From assembly GCA_035294145.1 (NCBI GenBank), contig DATGLL010000297.1:1-51169 (forward strand): 51,169 nt of DNA, in the 5' to 3' direction. This stretch comes from CADDZO01 sp035294145 (lineage in GTDB: Bacteria > Chloroflexota > Dormibacteria > Dormibacterales > Dormibacteraceae). The notes beneath the pieces were generated by a model, which was not told where the DNA came from, did not search any database, and saw only the letters and a list, made by a program, of their open reading frames with translations. Below are positions 9,266 through 16,634 of the stretch, in pieces (position 1 is the first letter of the stretch; every line of letters begins with the position of its first letter). A program made the translations under genes and the position numbers.

Positions 9266-11442
9266 TCTCGCCCTCCCAGGTCCTGGCCTCCCTGGGGGAC
9301 GGGATCGTCGCCGTCGACCGTGAGGCCAGGGTGGTCGTCTGGACGCCGGCGGCGGAGCGGCTCTTCCAGGTCCGGGCGGAGGAGGTGCTGGGGCGAGAGC
9401 TGCGGGCCGACCTGGGCCTTCGCCTCGAGTCGCTGCCAGTCGGGCGCCAGCGCCGGCTGCTGCTCCGGGGGCGGGATGGGACGCCGTTCCCGGCCACGGT
9501 GACGATGACCCCCCTGCCCGGCCAGGACGGCTCCATCGAGGGGGCGGTGCTCCTGATCAAGGACCTCAGGCCCTGGATCGGCCCGGCCCTGGCCGAGCCG
9601 GCCGGGAGCGAGCTCGACGTCCTCGCGGAGCGGCTGGGGGCGGCCTTCCGCGGCATCGTCGAGGCCGCGGGGATGGACCTGGATCGCGGTGGCCGGCTTG
9701 GCCCGCTGGCGCAGAGCCTGGCCGAGCAGGGCCGGCGGCTCCTCCCCGGCATCTCGTGCCTGATCGCGGTCGTCCCCTCTGCCCATCGGGAGGTCTTCAC
9801 CTGCATCGCCGGGGCCGGGCCGCTGGCCGAGCGGTTGGTGGGCGTCTCCCTGCACCTGGAGGGCTCGGTGCTGGGAAGGGCGCTGGTCGAGAACCGGGTG
9901 GTGGAGAGCAGCGACATGCAGCGGATCGGTGCCCTTGCCTCGCGGTTTGTCGAGTGCGGCATCCACACCATGCGGGCCGTGCCCATGAGCCCCGATCGGC
10001 CGCTTCGGGACGGCCGGCGGGCGCTGGGGGCGATCGTCTACTTCCGCGCCGAGCGCATCCCCTTCTCCTCGGCCGAGCGGCGCCTCCTGGACGACTTCGG
10101 GGCCCTCGCGGCCATGGCCCTGCAAGGGGCCGAGTTCCGAATGGCGGCCGAGCGGGACATGGCCCGCCTTCAGCTCGCCGTCGACGGCGCGCTTGACCTG
10201 GCCCGCTCGCTGGACCTGACCGAGGTCGTGCGCCGGCTGGTGCGGCGGGCGGCGGTCACCGGGCGCGCCGACCGCTGCCTGCTGTTCCGGGTCGAGGGCG
10301 AGGAGGGGGGCGAGGCGAGCCTCCTCGACAGCTACGACGTGGCCGGCCAGGAGCGCGTCCCGAGCTGCCGGGAGCGGGTCGAGGCGCTGCCGCTCGTGCG
10401 CGAGGCGGTGTGCGCTCGGGAGCCGGTCATCGACGTCCCCTACCAGCTGGACGGCCTGCCCGAGGCCCTGCAACGGTTGATGGCGGGCGTGCGTCACACG
10501 CTCACGGTCCCGTTGCTCCACGCCGGTCGGGTGGCCGCGGTCCTCCTCCTCGGCCGCCGCCAGGGGCCGCCCTTCGGGGCCGAGGACCGGGACGCGCTGG
10601 AGATGCTGAGCGGGCCGGCCATCCTCGCCCTGCGCAACGCCTTCCTCTTCGCCCGCACCGAGGAGGCGAGCCGGGTCAAGACCGACTTCCTGGACATGGC
10701 CGCCCACGAGCTGCGCACGCCGCTGACGGTCATCAACGGCTACCTCTCCATCCTGCTGGGGGGCGCCTTGGGGCCCATCCCACCCGCATGGGAGGAGCCG
10801 CTCCGTATCCTGGACGCGAAGTCGGCGGAGCTGCGTCGGCTGGTGGACGACCTTCTCCTGGCCGCTCGTCTGGAGACGGGGCGGCTCAACTCGGTGCAGG
10901 AGCCGGTGGACCTCCGAGATGTGGCCCGGGAGGTGGCGCAGGCCACCGGTGAGGTGCCCGAGTTGGTCCTGCCGCCAGTGCCGGTGGTGGTCAAGGGCGA
11001 CCGAGACCAGCTCACCCGCCTGCTGGGGCACCTGGTCTCCAATGCCCTCGCCTATGGCCGGGACGGCGTCCCCCCCTGGGCCCGGGTCACGGTCGAGCTG
11101 CTGGAGCAGCAAGGGGAGGCTCGGGTGGCGGTCGAGGACCGTGGTCGCGGCCTGGCCCCGGGCCAGGAGCAGCATATCTTCGAGCGGTTCGCGCGGGTCG
11201 AGGATCCCGACCATCCCATGGTGCCGGGCACGGGCCTCGGTCTCTACATCGCTCGGGGGCTGGCGGTGCGGCACGGCGGCCGCCTGTTGCTGGAGTGGAG
11301 CCGTCCCGGGGTGGGGAGCCGATTCGCCCTCTACCTCCCGGTCCTCGCCGGCCGCGAGGCCCGGGCGGAGCCGACGCCGGGCGAGGCGGAGGGCGGCCAG
11401 CCGGACCTTCGGGAGGTCCCCCGCAAGGCCCGGGTCGGGTGA
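9262..11442 (+). CDS. Second PAS-GAF-GAF sensor histidine kinase, paralogue of the preceding gene
   Basis: 726 aa, same domain order as its upstream neighbour: PAS (ASLGDGIVAVDREARVVVW), two GAF-like domains, HisKA with His482 in DMAAHELRTPLTV, and HATPase_c with EDRGRGLAPG and GTGLGLYIARG. Several stretches run in parallel with the first kinase (for example HELRTPLTVIxGYLS), showing a tandem duplication. A Glu/Pro-rich tail of about 35 residues after the kinase core has no equivalent in the paralogue. No membrane helices. The ATG lies inside the stop region of the first kinase (ATGA), so the two proteins are probably made in equal amounts and could heterodimerise; that is inference. Confidence 0.9.
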   Translation: MISPSQVLASLGDGIVAVDREARVVVWTPAAERLFQVRAEEVLGRELRADLGLRLESLPVGRQRRLLLRGRDGTPFPATVTMTPLPGQDGSIEGAVLLIKDLRPWIGPALAEPAGSELDVLAERLGAAFRGIVEAAGMDLDRGGRLGPLAQSLAEQGRRLLPGISCLIAVVPSAHREVFTCIAGAGPLAERLVGVSLHLEGSVLGRALVENRVVESSDMQRIGALASRFVECGIHTMRAVPMSPDRPLRDGRRALGAIVYFRAERIPFSSAERRLLDDFGALAAMALQGAEFRMAAERDMARLQLAVDGALDLARSLDLTEVVRRLVRRAAVTGRADRCLLFRVEGEEGGEASLLDSYDVAGQERVPSCRERVEALPLVREAVCAREPVIDVPYQLDGLPEALQRLMAGVRHTLTVPLLHAGRVAAVLLLGRRQGPPFGAEDRDALEMLSGPAILALRNAFLFARTEEASRVKTDFLDMAAHELRTPLTVINGYLSILLGGALGPIPPAWEEPLRILDAKSAELRRLVDDLLLAARLETGRLNSVQEPVDLRDVAREVAQATGEVPELVLPPVPVVVKGDRDQLTRLLGHLVSNALAYGRDGVPPWARVTVELLEQQGEARVAVEDRGRGLAPGQEQHIFERFARVEDPDHPMVPGTGLGLYIARGLAVRHGGRLLLEWSRPGVGSRFALYLPVLAGREARAEPTPGEAEGGQPDLREVPRKARVG

Positions 11443-11612
11443 TCGCCCCTCTCATCGGGGCGAGCGGTCGAGGCGTCTCCCGTCTCGGGCATCTTCCACA
11501 ACCGCACGCGTGGCCTCGCGCGCGGCCCCTCGAGCGCTCGTGATCGATCTCGCGGAGGCGGGGCCGCACCCGCTCCTCGACCTGCCGGCCGGAACCCCGA
11601 GAGGTTGATGAT

Positions 11613-11638
11613 CATGATGCTAGAATTCCTGCATCATG
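11613..11638 (+). promoter_or_regulatory. vapBC promoter-operator: perfect 8-bp inverted repeat around an extended -10
   Basis: CATGATGC (11613-11620), a 10-nt centre, then GCATCATG (11631-11638) form a perfect inverted repeat. The centre begins with TAGAAT, preceded by TGC, an extended -10 (TGnTAnnnT). The right arm contains the ATG start of the antitoxin at 11636. This is the position expected for autorepression by a ribbon-helix-helix antitoxin. A further ATGATCAT palindrome adjoins the left arm. Confidence 0.65.
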
Positions 11639-11881
11639 CGCACCACGGTCACGCTCGATGACGACGTCGCGGCGCTGATCGAGAGCGAGCGGGCGCGCAC
11701 GGGTGAGTCCTTCCGCGCCGTGGTCAACCGGCTGCTCCGTCGGGGCGCGCGCGCCGGGCGGCTCCCGACCCCACCGCCGCTGCCCGAGCTGCCCGGCCGG
11801 CCGATCCTCGACGTGTCGGACGTCTCGGCGCTGCTGGCGACGCTCGACGAAGGGCGGCGTGCGGAGCGCGCCCTGCCGTGA
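11636..11881 (+). CDS. vapB: Ribbon-helix-helix antitoxin, VapB type
   Basis: 81 aa. The N-terminal 45 residues (MRTTVTLDDDVAALI, then ERARTGESFRAVVNRLLRRG) have the beta-strand-helix-helix pattern of MetJ/Arc/CopG-type repressors; the rest (LPGRPILDVSDVSALLATLD) is a typical toxin-neutralising tail. It binds its cognate PIN-domain ribonuclease and represses the operon. The start codon is fixed by the RHH strand and lies in the operator palindrome; there is no Shine-Dalgarno sequence, so a leaderless start is likely. The stop overlaps the GTG of the toxin gene (GTGA), the usual coupling in such pairs. Confidence 0.85.
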   Translation: MRTTVTLDDDVAALIESERARTGESFRAVVNRLLRRGARAGRLPTPPPLPELPGRPILDVSDVSALLATLDEGRRAERALP

Positions 11882-12312
11882 CGCTGGTCGACACCAACCT
11901 GCTCCTCTACGCGACGTTCAAGGACGCTCCGGAGCACGGCCGCGCTCGCCTCTGGCTCGAGCGGTGCCTCGCTGAAGGGGAGGGGACCGTCGCTCTCTGC
12001 TGGCCCGTCGTCTACGCCTTCCTCCGGCTCGTCACGAGCCCGAGGGTCTTCGGGCGGCACGCGCTCACGGTCGGGGAAGGGTGGGAGGTGGTGGCGGCCT
12101 ACCTCGAGCAGCCCGCCGTCCGCATCGTGGCCCCCGGTGCCGGGCACGCGGCGATCGCTGCCGAGCTCGCCGAGACGCCCGGCCTCCGAAGCGACGACGT
12201 GCCGGACATCGAGATCGCAGCCCTCGCCATCGAGCACGGGCTCGTCCTCGCCTCCCACGACCGTGGGTTCCGCCGTTTCTCGCGCCTGCGGTTCGTCGAT
12301 CCCCTCGACTGA
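11878..12312 (+). CDS. vapC: PIN-domain toxin ribonuclease, VapC type
   Basis: 144 aa PIN domain. The first acidic ligand is Asp5 in VDTNLLLYA; later acidic residues lie in SDDVPDIEIAALAIEHG, and the final strand in LVLASHDRGFRRFSRLRFVDPL. Members of this subgroup cleave tRNA or rRNA and are held inactive by the upstream antitoxin. The central helix reads VVYAFLRLVTSPRVF, a pattern I recall from a common VapC subfamily in high-GC bacteria. GTG start overlaps the antitoxin stop. Length is normal and no inactivating lesion is visible. Confidence 0.88.
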   Translation: MTLVDTNLLLYATFKDAPEHGRARLWLERCLAEGEGTVALCWPVVYAFLRLVTSPRVFGRHALTVGEGWEVVAAYLEQPAVRIVAPGAGHAAIAAELAETPGLRSDDVPDIEIAALAIEHGLVLASHDRGFRRFSRLRFVDPLD

Positions 12313-12402
12313 CGTGCCGCGCCAGCGGCGCTGCCTCGGGCGGTCGCCCCGGGCTTGGGTGCGGTGGGGCAGCGCCCCGGGTGTCCGCGGTTCGCCGTCC
12401 GA

Positions 12403-13164
12403 TCACGGATGTCGCCCACGCTGGCTCGCCGGGACCCTGACCACCTCGGTCGCGGCCGCCTCGTCGTGGAGGGCGCGCAGCCTCCGGGCCGCCAGGGGGA
12501 GGGCGGCCAGGCGGATCAGGGCCTGGGCCACGCCCACGCGGCCCCCGTCCACGGCCACCAGCCGCTGGCGGGTCAGCCACCCGCCCGGGGTCTGCCCGAT
12601 CCGGCTCCAGAAGCCGAGGTGGTAGAGCAGGGCCACGACGGCGAAGGCGGGCAGCCGCCGTCGCGGCCGCAGCAGGCGGGTCAGACCGGCGCAGAGGCCG
12701 AGGTCGAGGCTGGCGGCGAGCAGGCGCAGGGCCGGCTCCGCCGGAGGCGCGGGCGGCGGTGTCCTCCCGCGCAGGTCGAGCAGGGCGAGCCGGGTCAGGA
12801 GGTCGTGGACGGGGCGCTGGCCGAGGGCGTAGAGGGGCTGGGGCAGGCGTGGGCGATAGCCGTCCACCACGCAGACCAGGGACCCGTCCCGCCAGCCGAC
12901 CTCGACCCGGCCGCCGGGGCGTCGGGCCAGCAGGCCGCCCTCGATCGGCCAGCGCCAGCCCTCGCCGGTCGGGACCGGCTCGCCGAAGCGGAGCAGGATG
13001 AGCGGACCGAGCCGGAGCCGCCAGGGCTCCCAGCGGATCGCGCCCGGGGTGCGTCGGAGGAGGAGCCGGAACAGCTCCCGGAGTCGCGCCGGGTCCGGCC
13101 GGGCCGGGGCCGAGACCCGGGTCTCGAGGTGAACGGGCAGCGGCGGTCGGATGGTCCTCATCAT
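12403..13164 (-). CDS. RDD-family membrane protein with N-terminal soluble domain
   Basis: 253 aa. About 130 N-terminal residues form a soluble, Arg/Pro-rich domain (RFGEPVPTGEGWRWPIEGG) that I do not recognise. The C-terminal part has RDD features: RLLAASLDLGLC (first R and D), AVVALLYHLGFWSRIGQTPGGWLTRQRLVAVDG (the G-x-T-P-G region), and RRLRALHDEAAATEVVR (the closing HD motif). RDD proteins have two or three membrane helices and some act as ion antiporters; most are uncharacterised. The start ATG lies only 5 bp from the divergent start of the SRPBCC gene, leaving no room for separate ribosome-binding sites, so the true start may be a later codon. It converges with vapC at its 3' end. Confidence 0.65.
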   Translation of the reverse strand: MMRTIRPPLPVHLETRVSAPARPDPARLRELFRLLLRRTPGAIRWEPWRLRLGPLILLRFGEPVPTGEGWRWPIEGGLLARRPGGRVEVGWRDGSLVCVVDGYRPRLPQPLYALGQRPVHDLLTRLALLDLRGRTPPPAPPAEPALRLLAASLDLGLCAGLTRLLRPRRRLPAFAVVALLYHLGFWSRIGQTPGGWLTRQRLVAVDGGRVGVAQALIRLAALPLAARRLRALHDEAAATEVVRVPASQRGRHP

Positions 13165-13169
13165 GAGCA

Positions 13170-13634
13170 GTGATCGTGGCCGAGCGCAGGTTCTCAGCCC
13201 GGGTGGAGGTCGCGCGGGGCCCGGGCGAGGTGTTCGACTGGGTGGCGGACTACCGCAACGCGCCCCTGGCCCTGGAGGGGGTGCGCCGATGGCAGCCCCT
13301 GACCGCCCACACCCAGGGCGCCGGGGCGCGCTTCTGGGTCTCCATGGACGTCCTCGGTATCCAGCTGGAGAACGTGCTGGTGCTCGACCTCTGGGACCGG
13401 CCCCGCGCCATCGGCTGGCACGCGGAGTCGGGCGCGGTCGCCCAGCGTGGCCGCTGGCAGTTCGAGCGCAGCGAGGGAGGGACCGTGGTCACCCTGACCG
13501 TTGCCTACCGTCCCCCCGGTGGCGCCCTCGGGAGCCTGGTGCTGGCGGGGGCCGACGGCGTGATGCATGACCGCCTGCGGCGTGCCCTGGAACGGATGAG
13601 GGCGGCGATCGAGGCCGGAGGCAGGACGGGATAG
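13170..13634 (+). CDS. SRPBCC (START/polyketide cyclase-like) family protein
   Basis: 154 aa. The helix-grip pattern is clear: an N-terminal strand and helix (VEVARGPGEVFDWVADYRNAP), central strands (GIQLENVLVLDLWDRPRAIGW, GGTVVTLTVAYRPPGG) and a long C-terminal helix (MHDRLRRALERMRAAIEAG). Such proteins form a hydrophobic ligand cavity; the ligand cannot be told. GTG at 13170 is the first start in frame; GTG at 13176 is an alternative. Its stop codon TAG overlaps the proposed AUA start of the downstream permease, suggesting translational coupling. Confidence 0.72.
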   Translation: MIVAERRFSARVEVARGPGEVFDWVADYRNAPLALEGVRRWQPLTAHTQGAGARFWVSMDVLGIQLENVLVLDLWDRPRAIGWHAESGAVAQRGRWQFERSEGGTVVTLTVAYRPPGGALGSLVLAGADGVMHDRLRRALERMRAAIEAGGRTG

Positions 13635-14914
13635 GGCTGGGACCGCAGCAAGCCCTGGCCGGGCTCGTCTTCCTGCTCGCGCTGGCCGCGATCCTGATCC
13701 GGCCTCGCCGGCTCCCTGAGGCCGCCGCCGCCGCCGCTGGCGCCGGCCTGATGCTGGTGGTGCGGGCGGTGAGCCCAGCCCAGGCGCTGGAGGCGTTGCT
13801 GGGCCAGTGGAACCTGTTCTTGTTCTTCGCCGGCTTGATGCTGGTCTCAGGCCTCGCCGACGCGGCCGGCTTCTTCGATGCCGCCGGCGCCCTGGCCGCG
13901 GGCGCGGCCCGGGGAAGCGGCCGCGGCCTGCTGCTCACGGTGCTCGCGGCCGGTGCCCTGATCACGACCTTCCTCTCCAACGACGCCACCGCCCTGATCC
14001 TGACCCCGGTCGTCTACGCGGTCGTGACCCGGCTGAGGCTGCCGCCGCTTCCCTACCTCTTCGCGACCACGTTCATCGCCGACACCGCCTCGATCACCCT
14101 GCCCGTCAGCAACCCGATCAACGTGCTGGTCGACGATCGGCTGCGCCTCTCCCTGGGCGAGTACGCGGGACACCTGCTCGGGGCGTCCCTGGCCGCCATC
14201 CTCCTCAACGGGCTCTGCTTCGCCCTGGTCTTCCGGCGTGCGACCGCGGTGCGCTTCCAGCTGGAGTGGCGGACGGCGCTGACGACGGCCGTGCGCGACC
14301 GCCGCCTCCTCCGCTTGACCTGCGCCGGGCTGGCGACGCTGGCCATCGCCTACCTGCTGGCCTCGGCGGCGAGGGCCCCGCTCGGGCCGGTGGCGGTCGG
14401 CGGTGCCGCCCTCCTCGCCGTCCTGGCCGTCGCCGCCCGCCGCCTGGACCTCAGGACCGTGCGTGAGCACTTCAGCCTCTCCTTGCTGGCCTACGTGGCT
14501 GGCCTTCTGGTCTTGGTGCAAGGGGTGGAGCGGGCGGGCCTGACCGGGATGCTGGTGGGGCGGCTCACCGGGCTGGTGGGAGGGCCGACGGGCGCCGTGG
14601 GCGCCGGGGTGGCCGGCGGCGCGGTGCTGGCCAACCTGCTCAACAACGTGCCCGCCACCCTGGTGCTCCTCTCGGGGGCGCAGGGGCTGGCGGCCCATCT
14701 CCGGCTCCCCTTCGCGCTGGGCGTGCTGGTCGGCGCCGACCTGGGGCCCAACCTGACACCGGTGGGCTCGCTCTCGACCATGCTCTGGCTGGTGATCGTC
14801 CGCCGCCGCGGCCAGCAGGTCTCGGCCCTGGACTACCTGCGCCTCGGGGCCTCGATCACCCCGGGCCTGCTGCTGGTCGCAGGCCTGGCCTTGGGGGCGA
14901 CGTTCCGCTCCTGA
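13631..14914 (+). CDS. ArsB/SLC13-type anion permease, non-canonical start
   Basis: About 427 aa inner-membrane permease of the ArsB/NhaD-like ion transporter superfamily, with some ten hydrophobic segments. Family motifs include LITTFLSNDATALILTPVV in the first half (written here in parts), FIADTASITLPVSNPINVLV, and LLNNVPATLVLLSG plus GADLGPNLTPVGSLSTMLWL in the second half. ArsB members expel arsenite or antimonite; related members carry other anions or protons. No arsR or arsC is nearby, so the substrate is open. The first ATG (13751) would delete the first helix, which is clearly encoded upstream (LAGLVFLLALAAILIRPRR). The only start-like codon with a proper Shine-Dalgarno (GGAGG at 13617-13621, 9 nt spacing) is ATA at 13631, inside an ATAG overlap with the previous stop; CTG 13637 is the alternative. 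Confidence 0.75.
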   Translation: MGLGPQQALAGLVFLLALAAILIRPRRLPEAAAAAAGAGLMLVVRAVSPAQALEALLGQWNLFLFFAGLMLVSGLADAAGFFDAAGALAAGAARGSGRGLLLTVLAAGALITTFLSNDATALILTPVVYAVVTRLRLPPLPYLFATTFIADTASITLPVSNPINVLVDDRLRLSLGEYAGHLLGASLAAILLNGLCFALVFRRATAVRFQLEWRTALTTAVRDRRLLRLTCAGLATLAIAYLLASAARAPLGPVAVGGAALLAVLAVAARRLDLRTVREHFSLSLLAYVAGLLVLVQGVERAGLTGMLVGRLTGLVGGPTGAVGAGVAGGAVLANLLNNVPATLVLLSGAQGLAAHLRLPFALGVLVGADLGPNLTPVGSLSTMLWLVIVRRRGQQVSALDYLRLGASITPGLLLVAGLALGATFRS

Positions 14915-14960
14915 GGCGGCGGTTGCCGGGGCGCCCGCCCCGGCGGCCGTGTCGGGGCGG

Positions 14961-15779
14961 TCAGGCCACCAGCAGCCCCGTGCCCACCACCACCAGGCCG
15001 GCCCCGCTCAGCTTGAGGAGGGCACGCTCCCGCTCCCCCAGGCGCAGGATGGCCCAGGCCGCCACCAGCACCACCCCCACCTCGCGGGCCGGCGCCACCA
15101 GCGCCAACGGGGCCAGCGAGAGCGCCAGCAGGACCAGGGTGTAGGAGCCGATGGTCAGGCCGCCCATCAGCCCGGCGGGAAGGGCCGGGCCCCCGCCCCG
15201 GCTCCAGGGGAGCAGGAGGAGGGAGGTGATGGCGAAGATCGTCCAGTCGTAAAGCCAGAACGGTCCCGTCCGCACCCCGATCGAGTCCAGCGCGGTGTAG
15301 GCCGCGATCGCGCCCCCGGTGGCGAGGGCGGGGGCGAGGGCCCGGCGCGAGGTGGCCGGGGGCCGGGCGAGCCAGACCCCCGCCATCAGCAGGGCCGCCC
15401 CCACCGCCTCGGGGAGCGAGAGCCGCTCGCCGAAGGCGGTGAGCCCGATCGCCACCCCGAGCACCGGAGCCGTGCCCCTGGCCACGGGATAGACGGAGGA
15501 CACCTCCCCTCGGCGATACCCGGCGGCGAGGAGATGGAAGTAGGCGAGCTCGCACAGCCCCGAGGCGCCGGCCACCAACCAGCCCTGCCAGGGCAGGAGG
15601 GGCCGACCGGTGGCCACCCAGGCGACGGCGACCACCGGGGTGAGGGCGGCGGTGGCCACGGGCAGCGCCCGGGCGGCGAAGCGGAGCGGGTCGGCAGCGA
15701 GCTTGAGCCGCAGGTTCCAGGCCGCGTGGAGGGTCGCGCTGGCCAGCGCGATCCCCACCCCGATCTCGCTCATCTCCAT
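14961..15779 (-). CDS. EamA/DMT-family transporter
   Basis: 272 aa with ten predicted transmembrane helices in two repeated halves of five, the drug/metabolite transporter layout. The conserved EamA ends are visible: SSVYPVARGTAPVLGVAIGL and FGERLSLPEAVGAALLMAGVWL close the first half, and PAREVGVVLVAAWAILRLGER with LLKLSGAGLVVVGTGLL closes the second. Such proteins export metabolites or amino acids; substrate unknown. I placed the start at ATG 15779 because AGGGG lies 8 nt upstream on the minus strand; ATG 15773 is possible. Longer upstream readings are Arg/Gln-rich and do not look coding. It converges with the permease gene 46 bp away. Confidence 0.85.
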   Translation of the reverse strand: MEMSEIGVGIALASATLHAAWNLRLKLAADPLRFAARALPVATAALTPVVAVAWVATGRPLLPWQGWLVAGASGLCELAYFHLLAAGYRRGEVSSVYPVARGTAPVLGVAIGLTAFGERLSLPEAVGAALLMAGVWLARPPATSRRALAPALATGGAIAAYTALDSIGVRTGPFWLYDWTIFAITSLLLLPWSRGGGPALPAGLMGGLTIGSYTLVLLALSLAPLALVAPAREVGVVLVAAWAILRLGERERALLKLSGAGLVVVGTGLLVA

Positions 15780-15950
15780 CGTCCCGACCCCTGCCTGAGC
15801 GTCGGCCCTCCTCGTCGGGCGGCCACCGGGCAGAGCGTAGCGCCGCCCGGCCAACGGTGGCCGAGCGCGCCCCCGGCCCAGCCGCGCTGGAGAACGCGTC
15901 GCGGCCTGGCGGCTGGCCGTCGTCGTCGCCTCGCGCGCAACATCGAGGCC

Positions 15951-16478
15951 ATGAAGGTGCTGGTGGGCATCGACCTCAGGGGAGGCCCCATCCTGCTGAA
16001 CGCGCTCAATCACCTCCTGCCGCTCTCGGGGCAGGAGGTCGTGCTGGCCCATGTCATCGACAACGGGATGCGGGGAGAGCTCCGGCTGGCCCGCGGTCGC
16101 CTGCTGCCCCGACCCCTGCCTCCCCATCACCTCCGGGCCATCACCGAGGCCGAACGGGAGGCGGCACGGGCGGCGTTGGACGAGGCAGCGCGGGCGGCGG
16201 AGGCGCTCGGGGCGATCTCACACCTGGTGCTGGCGGAGGGTGAGCCGGGCCGGGTCCTCTCCCGGCTGGTCGCGGAGGAGGGGTGTCACCTGGCGGTGGT
16301 CGCCGCTCGTGGTGGGAGGGGACCGGAGCCTCCCGGTCCCCGGTCGGTCGGCCGTACCGCCCGTTTCGTGCTCGATCACAGCCCACGGCCGGTGCTCCTG
16401 CTCCGGGGAAGCCTTCAGGTCCCCAGCGCCGGGCCCGGTCCTCGGCCCGGGGCGGCCCCAGGACCGGCGCCGAGGTGA
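15951..16478 (+). CDS. Universal stress protein (UspA) family protein
   Basis: 175 aa. Rossmann-like Usp fold: MKVLVGIDLRGGPILLNALNHL at the N-terminus, a central helix-strand unit (ALDEAARAAEALGAISHLVLAEGEP), and VVAARGGRGPEPPGPRSVGRTARFVLDHSPRPVLLLR, which corresponds to the G-2x-G-9x-G(S/T) nucleotide-binding loop. The loop is altered (no clean GxxxxxxxxxGS), so ATP binding is doubtful. The tail is Pro/Gly-rich. Upstream same-strand readings are antisense to the EamA gene and were ignored. The gene is transcribed divergently from the EamA gene with a 170-bp gap. Confidence 0.8.
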   Translation: MKVLVGIDLRGGPILLNALNHLLPLSGQEVVLAHVIDNGMRGELRLARGRLLPRPLPPHHLRAITEAEREAARAALDEAARAAEALGAISHLVLAEGEPGRVLSRLVAEEGCHLAVVAARGGRGPEPPGPRSVGRTARFVLDHSPRPVLLLRGSLQVPSAGPGPRPGAAPGPAPR

Positions 16479-16569
16479 TCGGCCCCTCGGCCTTGGGACG
16501 GCCGCCTGGGATGGGCTGCCCTGCCGTGGGCCGAGGGCCCGGTCCCGTCCGGGCGGGGGCTCGGCCGGC

Positions 16570-16600
16570 GCTTACAAAGCTTTGGGAAACCGCTAACAAC
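16570..16600 (+). promoter_or_regulatory. Possible regulatory element GCTTACAAAG upstream of the exported hydrolase
   Basis: GCTTACAAAG (16570-16579) is followed 22 bp later (two helical turns) by GCTAACAAC. The same 10-mer occurs upstream of the exported DUF1800 gene at 50567-50576. Regulator unknown; could be chance. Confidence 0.25.
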
Positions 16601-16634
16601 CTTCGGCCCGTTCCCCCCGTTTGCCTCTACGGGA

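Noticed and set aside
8971..11274. 767-codon open frame on the minus strand
   Set aside because: Antisense to the second histidine kinase, low-complexity Gln/His/Arg-rich translation; the kinase domains on the other strand are unambiguous.
15780..16130. N-terminal extension of the EamA transporter
   Set aside because: Polar Gln/Arg-rich sequence antisense to the UspA gene; a Shine-Dalgarno sequence and the first helix fit the start at 15779.
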